This document shows positions 23,986 through 32,119 of a stretch of DNA of 64,000 bases, piece by piece. A model generated the notes under the pieces. It saw only the letters and a program-made list of their open reading frames with translations, was not told where the DNA came from and ran no database searches. The stretch comes from Motiliproteus sp965230735 (GTDB lineage: Bacteria; Pseudomonadota; Gammaproteobacteria; Pseudomonadales; Balneatricaceae). Every line of letters begins with the position of its first letter. Positions within the stretch are counted from its first letter, which is position 1. The stretch spans positions 3,658,001 to 3,722,000 of the forward strand of contig NZ_OZ246016.1 of NCBI RefSeq assembly GCF_965230735.1. Reading direction: 5' to 3'. The position numbers were made by a program, and so were the translations under genes.

Positions 23986-25896
23986 TTGTCCAACCTACCC
24001 GTCATCATCGGCTACGGAGGCATCAACGCCGCCGGACGTTCATCCTTCGATCACGCCTATCGACGCCTGATTCTGGACAAGCTGCCAGAATCGGATCTGC
24101 AATCGACCCTGCTCGGACTGGCCACCCTGATGGGTGAGGTCCAAAACCATGACGGGCAACTGCTTGATCGAGACGGTGTGGCTGTCGATCCTGCGCGGCT
24201 TTCAGACCGTTTTAGGCCTTATCTGCTGAACAACACCTTAATCCGTCGAATTCATCCTGACTGGTACGATATCGACAAGGTCACCTTCAATCGTGCGGCC
24301 AAGCTTGAGCTGCCCGCCGATCGCCGCAGTTTTTATCTACGCAAGCGGCAACTGCCGAATCAGCTACCCAATGACTGGAAGCTGACCGAGCTTGACGACG
24401 GACTGATTCAGGTTGAGATCGACGAGCCACTGGATACGATCTTACCGGACAGCAAGCGCTCCTCCGTGCGGGCGGCGGGCCAACTGCCCACCGGGTTCAA
24501 ACCCGGCACTCTGTACCAATCCCGCAACCATCCTCGCAATCTGCAGATGAGCATCTATAGCGCTTCTGATGCGATCAACAGCATGGGTATCGATTGGGAG
24601 CAGATCCGCGCCCGCCTGGCGCCGGATCAGATCGCCGTCTATGCCGGCAACTCCATCGGCCAACTGGATGATTGTGGTTTTGGCGGCCTGCTGAAATCGC
24701 CGTCTATCGGCAAGCGCACCACATCGAAACAGATGCCGCTGGGTTACGGCCAGATGCCGGCCGATTTCGTCAACGCCTATCTGCTCGGCAACCTGGGTGC
24801 CACCGGCTCTTCCCTTGGGGCCTGCGCCTCTTTTCTCTACAACCTTCGAACCGCTGTCGAAGATATCCGAAGCGGTCGTCGGCAGTTGGTCCTGGTTGGC
24901 GCCAGTGACGCACCGATCACCGAGGAGATCATCGAAGGATTCCGCGCCATGGGCGCGCTGGCCGAAGAGAAGGCCCTGTTAGCCTTGGACGACAAGCAGC
25001 AGCTCAGTGATGAAGATCTGCGCCGCACCTCGCGTCCGTTTGCCAACAACTGCGGTTTCACCATGGGCGAATCATCGCAGTTTGTGGTGCTTTGCAGCGA
25101 CAGCCTGGCACTGGAGATGGGGGCTCAGATCTTCGGCTCGGTTCCCGATGTTTTCGTCAATGCCGACGGATACAAAAAATCCATTTCTGCCCCGGGTGTC
25201 GGCAACTACATCACGCTGGCCAAATCGGCGGCCCTGATCCGCTCAATGCTGGGCGAAGAATCACTGCGCTATCGCAGCTATGTTCAGGCCCACGGCACCA
25301 GCACCCCACAAAACCGGGTCACCGAATCCCATGTCCTCAACCAGACTGCCAAGGCCTTCAATATACCCAACTGGCCTGTCAGTGCGTTGAAATGCTACGT
25401 CGGTCACTCACAGGGAACCGCCGGCGCCGATCAGCTGACGCTATCGTTGGGCGCCTGGCGCTATGGCTACATCCCGGGTATCGCAACCATGGATCAGGTG
25501 GCCGATGATGTGTACGACAGCAATCTGCGATTTGAGCAACAGCATCTTGAGGTCGGCCCGCAGGGCATGGACAGCGTCTTACTGAACTCGAAGGGTTTCG
25601 GCGGCAACAATGCCAGCGCCGCGGTACTGGCCCCCCATATCACCGAGAAACTGCTGGAGCGCCGACACGGCAAGAAGGCTCTCGATGCCTACCGGGAGCG
25701 CGCCGAAGAGGTTCGGCAAAATGCTGCGGAATATGACCAGGAAGCCTGCGCCGGCCTTAGCAAGCCCACCTACCTATTTGGTCATAATGTACTGGAGGGT
25801 GAAGACCTTCAGATCGATGGCAGCCAGATATCCATCCCAGGCTATGAGCAGCCGGTCGACCTTGAGCTGGAAAACCCATTCGACGATATGTGCTAA
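23986..25896 (+). CDS. fabY: Beta-ketoacyl-ACP synthase FabY
   Basis: In Pseudomonas aeruginosa FabY starts fatty acid synthesis by condensing acetyl-CoA with malonyl-ACP, replacing FabH. The chain is about 636 residues, near the usual 634. The catalytic Cys is in SSLGACASFLYNL, the His residues are in VQAHGTSTPQNRV and CYVGHSQGTAGAD, and SKGFGGNNASA is the glycine-rich end motif. I place the start at TTG 23986, where gagga lies 8 bases upstream and the product begins SNLPVIIGYGG as in relatives. ATG 23941 in the same frame has no ribosome site. Confidence 0.92.
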   Translation: MSNLPVIIGYGGINAAGRSSFDHAYRRLILDKLPESDLQSTLLGLATLMGEVQNHDGQLLDRDGVAVDPARLSDRFRPYLLNNTLIRRIHPDWYDIDKVTFNRAAKLELPADRRSFYLRKRQLPNQLPNDWKLTELDDGLIQVEIDEPLDTILPDSKRSSVRAAGQLPTGFKPGTLYQSRNHPRNLQMSIYSASDAINSMGIDWEQIRARLAPDQIAVYAGNSIGQLDDCGFGGLLKSPSIGKRTTSKQMPLGYGQMPADFVNAYLLGNLGATGSSLGACASFLYNLRTAVEDIRSGRRQLVLVGASDAPITEEIIEGFRAMGALAEEKALLALDDKQQLSDEDLRRTSRPFANNCGFTMGESSQFVVLCSDSLALEMGAQIFGSVPDVFVNADGYKKSISAPGVGNYITLAKSAALIRSMLGEESLRYRSYVQAHGTSTPQNRVTESHVLNQTAKAFNIPNWPVSALKCYVGHSQGTAGADQLTLSLGAWRYGYIPGIATMDQVADDVYDSNLRFEQQHLEVGPQGMDSVLLNSKGFGGNNASAAVLAPHITEKLLERRHGKKALDAYRERAEEVRQNAAEYDQEACAGLSKPTYLFGHNVLEGEDLQIDGSQISIPGYEQPVDLELENPFDDMC

Positions 25897-25919
25897 ACCC
25901 TACCTGCAAGGAGAGCAGC

Positions 25920-26321
25920 GTGAAATTATTGCCCCGCATCGGTTTGATTGCACTAAGCCTGGTCGTTCTTAGCGCCTGTAGCATTAAGCTACCGAAGGTA
26001 CCCAGCGGCAGTTTGATACTGGATATCGATGCTCAGGTGCTCTGCTTGAACAATGCAGCGTCCTGCCAGTCGCTCTCCCTGATTGCAGCCAACGCCCAAC
26101 GTAACAAGCTATTACGGCATTGGGACGGGGACCCCTGGGACTGGTCAAGACTACAGACGCCCAGCGACTTGGCCAACCTACTGCTCAGCCCCCCCAACGG
26201 CAGCTATCAGGTCAAACAACTCAGCGACAGCCAATATCAGCTGTCGATCGCCCCCATCACGCTGGAAGCCTGGAGAATTCTGGATAACGAGTACAGATTG
26301 CGTTATCTCGAAGAAAACTGA
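25920..26321 (+). CDS. Small lipoprotein of unknown function
   Basis: 133 residues. The start is GTG at 25920, with aaggagag upstream, giving a signal peptide with lipobox LSAC (LIALSLVVLSACSIKL). The mature part has two Cys (LCLNNAASCQSL) and no family I recognise. It begins 23 bases after fabY and is probably co-transcribed. It may be specific to this lineage. Confidence 0.75.
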   Translation: MKLLPRIGLIALSLVVLSACSIKLPKVPSGSLILDIDAQVLCLNNAASCQSLSLIAANAQRNKLLRHWDGDPWDWSRLQTPSDLANLLLSPPNGSYQVKQLSDSQYQLSIAPITLEAWRILDNEYRLRYLEEN

Positions 26322-26338
26322 TCAGCGAACAGATCCAT

Positions 26339-26363
26339 CCGGCGGCGGATAACAAGCCGCCGG
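26339..26363. terminator. GC-rich hairpin between convergent genes
   Basis: CCGGCGGC-ggataacaa-GCCGCCGG is a perfect 8-bp inverted repeat between the lipoprotein stop (26321) and the tatD stop (26365). No T-run follows on either side, so efficiency is uncertain. Its placement suggests a bidirectional transcript end. Confidence 0.5.
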
Positions 26364-26364
26364 A

Positions 26365-27168
26365 CTAAGCCTTCAATCCCGGCAACACCGCCAAGGTGTT
26401 ACTCCAGAACTGTTGCGCCAAGGTTTCACCCGGCTGCTGCAACAGCTCCACCATCACCTGGAAAACATCCGGAAGATAATCAGGTCGATTAACCTGCCCC
26501 TGCTTGCCACACAGCGGCATATCGGGGGCGTCGGTTTCCAACACCCAGGCTTCCGCGCCAAGCTCCTTGACGGTTCGCCGCAAACGCTGGGCTCTGGGAT
26601 AGGTCACCGCGCCCCCGATCCCCAATTTGAAACCCAGCGCCAGATACTGTTCCGCCTGCTGCCGACTGCCGGAAAAAGCGTGAACGATCCCACCCTGTTC
26701 AAAGCGCATGCGACGCAGCAGTTGAATTAACTGATCATGGCATTTTCGTGCGTGCAGCAGCACCGGCAGTCGATACGCATGGGCGATTTCCAGCTGTTGT
26801 TGTAGCAATTCGAACTGGCGCTCAGGCTCAGCACTCGGTGACCAGAAGTCCAGACCCAATTCCCCCAGCGCAATCGGCAACTGCTGCCGCAATAGCTCTT
26901 CCAATCGAATCAAATGCTGCTGTTGGTGATCGGATACAAAGCAGGGATGCAACCCCAAAGCCGGTAGCAATCGGGGAGCCTCTGTTGTCAGCTGCTGATG
27001 CTGCCGGCAAAGCTGCAGCAGCTTGTCCCAGTCGTCGGCACGCACTCCGGGGACAACGATCACTTCGACCCCGGCCTCAACCGCCTGCCGCATAATCGCC
27101 CTTCGCTTTGGATCAAAAACACTGAAATCCAAATGGCAGTGACTGTCGCAAAATCGAAAACGTATCAA
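26365..27168 (-). CDS. TatD-family metal-dependent hydrolase
   Basis: A 267-residue TIM-barrel nuclease or deacylase-type hydrolase. The metal ligands are visible as DSHCHLD at residues 8-14, the Glu in ALGELGLDF, the His in LLHARKCHDQL and IVHAFSGSR, and the Asp in VLETDAPDMPL. The start must be the TTG at 27168, because DSHCHLD lies only 7 residues in and no ATG precedes it. The closest E. coli counterparts are YjjV and TatD; the exact substrate is unknown. Confidence 0.9.
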   Translation of the reverse strand: MIRFRFCDSHCHLDFSVFDPKRRAIMRQAVEAGVEVIVVPGVRADDWDKLLQLCRQHQQLTTEAPRLLPALGLHPCFVSDHQQQHLIRLEELLRQQLPIALGELGLDFWSPSAEPERQFELLQQQLEIAHAYRLPVLLHARKCHDQLIQLLRRMRFEQGGIVHAFSGSRQQAEQYLALGFKLGIGGAVTYPRAQRLRRTVKELGAEAWVLETDAPDMPLCGKQGQVNRPDYLPDVFQVMVELLQQPGETLAQQFWSNTLAVLPGLKA

Positions 27169-27219
27169 TCAGAGTTCATCCAATCAGGGCAATGGAGCCT
27201 AAGCTCGATAAGGGAAAGC

Positions 27220-28092
27220 TCAAACGACCTCCTCGGTCTGCTCCGAGTCAGCTTGCTCGACAACAGCGGCGAGCAACTTCTGGTTCAACTGAGCGGCCTG
27301 TTCCAATTGCGTATCTATGGCCGAATCGGTGAGAGCATCCGAGGAGAACTGCCCCAGCTGACGCACCGCTTGCTGCATCAACTGCAGCAGAGAATCCATC
27401 GAATCTTCAAAAACCTCTGACAGCTCCAGTGCGTTCGCCAAACCGGCAACATAGGATTGCAAGCCATGGTCTATCGACTCCGGTCCAGCAACCTGCTGAT
27501 AGCTCTGGGCGGCCTTATGGCGATACTGATATTGTTCAGTGCGACTCATCTCCAGTGACAGGCTGACAACCTCTCCGGCATCCAGGCCCAGCTCTTTTAG
27601 CTGCTCCAGGCTCTGCTGAGGTTGCTGTTCAAAAAACTGTCCGGCCAACTGGCCTACCTGCTCCATCAGTCGCTGCACATCTTCCAGCTCCTGGGCATCC
27701 AGCTCCCCTTGAATACGAAAATCCAGTACTTGCCGGGTTCGACTTTCCAGCTGTAATTGGTGCTGCTCAATCTGCCCGCCAGCCGATTCTAACCGGGCAC
27801 TGTCGGACCGATACTTCAGACTCTGGGCTGAAAAAATCTCCAGCTCAACAACATCACCGTCTCGGGTGGTCAGACTTAGACTGAGCGATTGCTGTTGGCG
27901 CGCCTGAAAAGACACCGACTCGGAACGAAGACTGAGGGCTTCAGAACGATTAGCGGGAGTAACCGTTTCAACAGGGGCCAATGCAGTGGCCCCTCTATTC
28001 GCCGAAGGCTGCCCAAACGAGGAAGACGATCCAACGCCCTCCCGCGGTGACAGGTTGCCGCCCAAAGCTTCCGATATACCGAGAATATTCAT
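27220..28092 (-). CDS. Uncharacterised acidic protein (DUF5610-like pattern)
   Basis: 290 residues, soluble, Gln/Glu/Ser-rich, without signal peptide. The start is ATG 28092 behind ggag (gttggagttgatt). The first 75 residues are low-complexity. The middle reads VQRLMEQVGQLAGQFFEQQ then SLEQLKELGLDAGEVVSLSLEMSR. That resembles the central pattern of DUF5610-type proteins of flagellated gammaproteobacteria, but I am not certain. There is no catalytic motif. A flagellar or surface-linked role is only a guess. Confidence 0.6.
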   Translation of the reverse strand: MNILGISEALGGNLSPREGVGSSSSFGQPSANRGATALAPVETVTPANRSEALSLRSESVSFQARQQQSLSLSLTTRDGDVVELEIFSAQSLKYRSDSARLESAGGQIEQHQLQLESRTRQVLDFRIQGELDAQELEDVQRLMEQVGQLAGQFFEQQPQQSLEQLKELGLDAGEVVSLSLEMSRTEQYQYRHKAAQSYQQVAGPESIDHGLQSYVAGLANALELSEVFEDSMDSLLQLMQQAVRQLGQFSSDALTDSAIDTQLEQAAQLNQKLLAAVVEQADSEQTEEVV

Positions 28093-28352
28093 AATCAACT
28101 CCAACCTTACCGCTATCAGGGATCACTTTATCGTGCTCTGAGCACACAAATCCCCACAACAGGCTAGCGGCACCAGGGCGCAGAGTTGAACTGAAAAAAA
28201 ATCCGGAGAATGGGTGTATTGCTTGAAGATATTCAATAACGGCTTAGTGCCGATTCTCACCAAGCCGATTCCACTAAGCGATTACATATCATTTAGGGCC
28301 GCAACAGATCCGAGACGGCGATGCGAATAGAAACGGAGAGAGTGCCGAAACC

Positions 28353-28736
28353 TTAGCTCGCAGCCACCGGATGATTGCGGTAAATGGCCCGAATCATCCA
28401 TACCAGCGCACCTGCCAGACAGAGCACTGCTCCAGGGATCGCGCCATAGAGGCCAGGGATATGAGTCAGGATGACAACCCCAACAGCCATATAGATAAAC
28501 GGCAGGTATTCATACAGCCTTTCGGGAAACAGCAATCGATTCTTGCGATTCTCCACTTGATGACGCGAGTTCTTGCGGCGGTAGGATGAACGCGTCACCC
28601 AAACCAACGCACCTGCGCCATATAAACAGGCAGCGGAGACATAGATAAATGGACTATCGAGCAGCATGAACAGGGCTACACCGATAGCAATATAGAGATA
28701 GGGCAAGGCCTCATACAACGACTTTGGAATGTACAA
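28353..28736 (-). CDS. Small membrane protein made of two repeated 2-TM units
   Basis: 127 residues. A strong aggaggag lies 4 bases before TTG 28736 (product LYIPKSLYEAL), so I use this instead of GTG 28763, which would put the ribosome site inside the gene. The protein is an internal duplication. SLYEALPYLYIAIGVALFML...GAGALVWVTRSSYRRK in the first half aligns with RLYEYLPFIYMAVGVVIL...LAGALVWMIRAIYRNH in the second. Each unit has two short membrane helices and a basic end. The family is unknown. It is flanked by 260- and 285-base intervals in which I see no genes. Confidence 0.75.
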   Translation of the reverse strand: MYIPKSLYEALPYLYIAIGVALFMLLDSPFIYVSAACLYGAGALVWVTRSSYRRKNSRHQVENRKNRLLFPERLYEYLPFIYMAVGVVILTHIPGLYGAIPGAVLCLAGALVWMIRAIYRNHPVAAS

Positions 28737-29021
28737 GGTTCTCCTCCTGGGATTTATACCCACGCCGACGCGCTACTACTGGTGAAACGCGTCCATCTAC
28801 GCTTACACCGGGTGATTGAACTGACCTTCCTTGGTTACATTTCTCCATCATGCACAATATCGGCCAACCTTATAACTTTCTTTAGAGTCAATAGCTTAAA
28901 AAACAACCAAACAGCCGTTTAGTTTTTCCGTAAAAAAAATTGACGCTAAAGTAACAGAGCATTCCGATAAACTGACAGCCGGCGTTGCAGCTGAAGGTTC
29001 TCGCTCCGCCACAAAGCCCTA

Positions 29022-30608
29022 TCAGTGTTCCCGCGTTGCTCGGAAACGAATATCCGGCCAGCGCTCTTCGGTCAGGCTCAGGTTGACTCGGGTCGGCGCC
29101 AGATAGGTCAACAAGCCACCGCCATCGATAGCCAGATTGTCGTGCCCTTTACGGCGGAACTCCTCCAGCATCTTATCGTCATCGCATTCGACCCAACGGG
29201 CGGTCTGGACCGAGATCGGCTCGTAGACACAGTCCACCTTGTACTCATCCTTAAGCCGGAATACGACCACTTCGAACTGCAGCTGACCCACCGCACCCAG
29301 AATCAGGTTGTTGTTCTTCAGCGGCATAAACAGTTGGACCGCACCCTCTTCCGAGAGTTGCTGCAGGCCCTTTTGCAGCTGCTTCATCTTCAGCGGGTCT
29401 TTCGGCCGAACCGCTTTAAACATCTCCGGGGCGAAGTGCGGGATGCCGGTGTACTTCAGCACCTCCCCTTCGGTGAAAGTATCACCGATCTGGATCGTGC
29501 CGTGGTTGTGTAGACCGATAATATCGCCGGACCAGGCCTGCTCGACATTGGAGCGGTCACCGGCCAGGAAGGTTACTGCATCGGCGATTTTGACATCTTT
29601 GCCGATCCGACAATGACGCATCTTCATCCCCTGGCGGTAGCTACCCGAACAGATCCGCATAAAGGCGATCCGGTCCCGGTGTTTGGGATCCATATTTGCC
29701 TGGATCTTGAAGATAAAACCGGAGAATTTGGCTTCGTCCGCTACGACTTCACGGGATTCGGTAGCGCGCTCCGAGGGTGCCGGTGCCCACTCAACAAAGT
29801 CGTCGAGCATCTGTCGCACGCCGAAATTAGCCAGCGCAGTACCAAAGAAGACAGGGGTCAAAGTCCCATTCAGGAACGCCTGCTGGTCATATTCGTGGCT
29901 AGCGCCACGGACCAGCTCAATCTCGTCGCAGAAATCGTCATAGATGTCACCGAGGAACGCCTTGGCCTCGTCAGACTCCAAACCCTGAATCTGCTCATCC
30001 TCATGGAGGACATTATTTTTGCCTTGATCGAATTTGATCAGGGTATCGGTATAGAGGTTGTAGACGCCTTGAAAATCCTTACCCATACCGATTGGCCAGG
30101 TGATCGGTGCCGCTTCGATCTTCAGTACCTCTTCGATCTCGTCAAGCAGCTCGATCGGATCACGAATATCGCGGTCCATCTTGTTCACAAAGGAGAAGAT
30201 CGGGGTATCTCGAAGACGACAAACATCCATCAACTTGATGGTTCGATCCTCAACCCCCTTGGCGCCATCGACCACCATCAGGGCCGAGTCGACCGCAGTC
30301 AAGGTCCGGTAGGTGTCTTCCGAGAAGTCTTCGTGCCCCGGCGTGTCCAACAGGTTGACCACCCGATCCTTGTAGGGAAACTGCATTACCGAGGAGGTGA
30401 TCGAGATTCCACGCTGCTGCTCCATCGACATCCAGTCGGAGGTCGCATGCCGATCACTCTTGCGTCCCTTTACCGTACCGGCCTTTTGGATCAACTGCCC
30501 CAACAGCAGCAGTTTTTCGGTAATGGTCGTCTTACCCGCATCCGGGTGGGAAATGATGGCAAAGGTCCTGCGAGCCGCAACTTCTGCGGCGACTGAAGCG
30601 TCTGACAT
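29022..30608 (-). CDS. prfC: Peptide chain release factor 3
   Basis: GTPase that recycles RF1/RF2 after termination. The start at 30608 (MSDASVAAE) is used. G1 SHPDAGKTTITEKLLL, the RF3-specific RKSDRHATSDWMSMEQQRGI, G3 DTPGHEDFSEDTYR and G4 NKMD are visible. The C-terminal domain with AVGQLQFEVVVFRLKDEY is also present. The length of about 528 residues is normal. The leader of about 110 bases contains a hairpin with T-run and a simple-sequence stretch; see other entries. Confidence 0.97.
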   Translation of the reverse strand: MSDASVAAEVAARRTFAIISHPDAGKTTITEKLLLLGQLIQKAGTVKGRKSDRHATSDWMSMEQQRGISITSSVMQFPYKDRVVNLLDTPGHEDFSEDTYRTLTAVDSALMVVDGAKGVEDRTIKLMDVCRLRDTPIFSFVNKMDRDIRDPIELLDEIEEVLKIEAAPITWPIGMGKDFQGVYNLYTDTLIKFDQGKNNVLHEDEQIQGLESDEAKAFLGDIYDDFCDEIELVRGASHEYDQQAFLNGTLTPVFFGTALANFGVRQMLDDFVEWAPAPSERATESREVVADEAKFSGFIFKIQANMDPKHRDRIAFMRICSGSYRQGMKMRHCRIGKDVKIADAVTFLAGDRSNVEQAWSGDIIGLHNHGTIQIGDTFTEGEVLKYTGIPHFAPEMFKAVRPKDPLKMKQLQKGLQQLSEEGAVQLFMPLKNNNLILGAVGQLQFEVVVFRLKDEYKVDCVYEPISVQTARWVECDDDKMLEEFRRKGHDNLAIDGGGLLTYLAPTRVNLSLTEERWPDIRFRATREH

Positions 30609-30670
30609 GGTCGATCTCAACAATACGTACGCACGCACGTAACGCACGTAGGTAGATAAGTAAGTACACA

Positions 30671-30703
30671 AAGAAAAAGTACCCCCGGCAGTAGCCAGGG
30701 GTA
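30671..30703 (-). terminator. Hairpin with T-run between the HPP gene and prfC
   Basis: On the minus strand TACCCC-tGG...CC-GGGGTA forms a stem, followed by CTTTTTCTTT. A TATAAT hexamer (30720-30715, minus) lies just upstream of it. It may terminate the HPP gene transcript, or act as an attenuator in the prfC leader if that hexamer is the prfC promoter. Confidence 0.65.
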
Positions 30704-30795
30704 AGGATGGCGGGATTATACATGATCACTCGGTGAGCAGCGATGTTAGAGCGCTCCAGATATCGGGCCACCGCAGAAAATCGCGATCGCAGAAG

Positions 30796-31341
30796 TTACC
30801 AGTACTTCGGGTAGTTCAAGCCCCGACACAGGCTGTTGTATACCAACGCCACCGCAACGATCAGCACAGCCCCGGCTAAGGTCGGCAGCAGCAGAAACTC
30901 CCATCCCGGCAACATCAAGAACACGATAACCGGATTGGAGCCGGCCGGCGGGTGTACCGTTCGGGTCAACATCATCAGCGCAATCGCCAGACCGACCGCC
31001 AACCCCAGCGACCATACCTGCGGACCAAACAACATCAAGCAAACCAGTCCGATCAACGAACTGAGAAAATGCCCCACCACGATGTTTCGAGGTTGTGAAA
31101 AAGGCGCATCGGGAAAGCCGAAGACCAGCACACAGGAAGCCCCAAACGACCCCAACACCAGCGCCAGACCAAGACTCTCTGCCAATCCCGCCAGCACCAG
31201 CATCATTACGAAACCACCCGACCCCGCCAGCAAAATCTGACCGGTCGCCGCCCTGGGAGGTAGCGCAGTTTTATCTCCTACCAGCCGGTCACGCCAACTA
31301 CTCGCCGGTGCAAGCCCCGGTTCCCGCTCAGATCGCAACAT
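30796..31341 (-). CDS. HPP-family integral membrane protein
   Basis: 181 residues with about four membrane helices and the family motif RTVHPPAGSNPVIVFLML. Other helices include ILLAGSGGFVMMLVLAGLAES, LALVLGSFGASCVLVFGF and the C-terminal LLPTLAGAVLIVAVALVY. Plant and cyanobacterial HPP proteins have been linked to nitrite transport; the role here is unknown. The start at 31341 follows tggggttattt. It is divergent from a TetR gene, with two palindromic operators in between, so it is the likely regulated target. Confidence 0.85.
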   Translation of the reverse strand: MLRSEREPGLAPASSWRDRLVGDKTALPPRAATGQILLAGSGGFVMMLVLAGLAESLGLALVLGSFGASCVLVFGFPDAPFSQPRNIVVGHFLSSLIGLVCLMLFGPQVWSLGLAVGLAIALMMLTRTVHPPAGSNPVIVFLMLPGWEFLLLPTLAGAVLIVAVALVYNSLCRGLNYPKYW

Positions 31342-31367
31342 AAATAACCCCATAACAGCCCAAACAA

Positions 31368-31385
31368 GTAGACCAATCTGTCTAC
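31368..31385. promoter_or_regulatory. TetR operator copy 1
   Basis: GTAGAC-CAATCT-GTCTAC is a perfect 6-bp inverted repeat with 6-base spacer, extended to AA...TT on the flanks. It is 27 bases upstream of the HPP start. A second copy lies 30 bases away centre to centre (about three helical turns). Confidence 0.8.
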
Positions 31386-31397
31386 TTAAAGACAAAA

Positions 31398-31415
31398 GTA
31401 GACAATACGGTCTAC
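31398..31415. promoter_or_regulatory. TetR operator copy 2
   Basis: GTAGAC-AATACG-GTCTAC has the same arms as copy 1 and a different spacer. It is 42 bases upstream of the tetR start. Two identical palindromes in a divergent promoter are typical of TetR autoregulation plus control of the neighbour. Confidence 0.8.
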
Positions 31416-31456
31416 CTTTGTCAACATTCTTTTCTATCAAACTGATGGGAAGCGCC

Positions 31457-32035
31457 ATGTCCGCCAAACGAATGCAACTGATCGAGACAGCCTTTGCGCT
31501 GTTCTACTGCAAGGGTGTTCATGCGGTCGGGATCAACGAAGTCCTGGCCGAATCCGGAGTAGCCAAGAAAACCCTTTACCACCATTTCGACAGCAAGGAG
31601 GCACTGATCGCCGCCGTGGTCGATTATCGGGACCAGCGTTTTCTGTCCTGGCTCGAATCCCGATTTGCGATGGCCAAGTCCGGTTTAGAGAAGGTCGAGA
31701 CGCTCTTTGACGCGCTGGATGATTGGTTCAACGATCGGGTCAGCGCCCTGATGCCGTTCCATGGCTGTTTCTTTATCAATGTCAGCGGCGAGTACGGTGA
31801 TCTCGATCACCCGATCCATCAACAATGTGCCCGACATAAACAACGGGTCGCGGCACTGATCGAATCGCAGCTGATGCCTCTGGTTAATTCGTCAACGCAG
31901 GCTCAACAGATCAGCCAAAGCCTGTGTCTGTTGAAAGAAGGGGCCATTAGCCAGGCCCATGTACAGGGTGATAAAAACGCGGCCCTGAAAGCCAAGCAGG
32001 CGGCCCGCTTATTGATTTCGGCGGTAATTAAGTGA
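31457..32035 (+). CDS. TetR-family transcriptional regulator
   Basis: 192 residues. The N-terminal helix-turn-helix reads LIETAFALFYCKGVHAVGIN then LAESGVAKKTLYHHFDSKEAL, classic TetR. The C-terminal ligand domain contains PFHGCFFINVSGEYGD, a Cys-bearing segment seen in some TetR proteins that sense reactive compounds; the ligand is unknown. The start at 31457 is used because it begins directly at the DNA-binding domain. It probably represses itself and the HPP gene through the twin palindromes. Confidence 0.92.
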   Translation: MSAKRMQLIETAFALFYCKGVHAVGINEVLAESGVAKKTLYHHFDSKEALIAAVVDYRDQRFLSWLESRFAMAKSGLEKVETLFDALDDWFNDRVSALMPFHGCFFINVSGEYGDLDHPIHQQCARHKQRVAALIESQLMPLVNSSTQAQQISQSLCLLKEGAISQAHVQGDKNAALKAKQAARLLISAVIK

Positions 32036-32119
32036 TCGCTGAAGCGGCAAGTGAAGTCGTCTCTGCGACGGTAGCGATACCGACGCAAAGACGCAAAGCT
32101 TGCTGCTTAGCACCAACGC

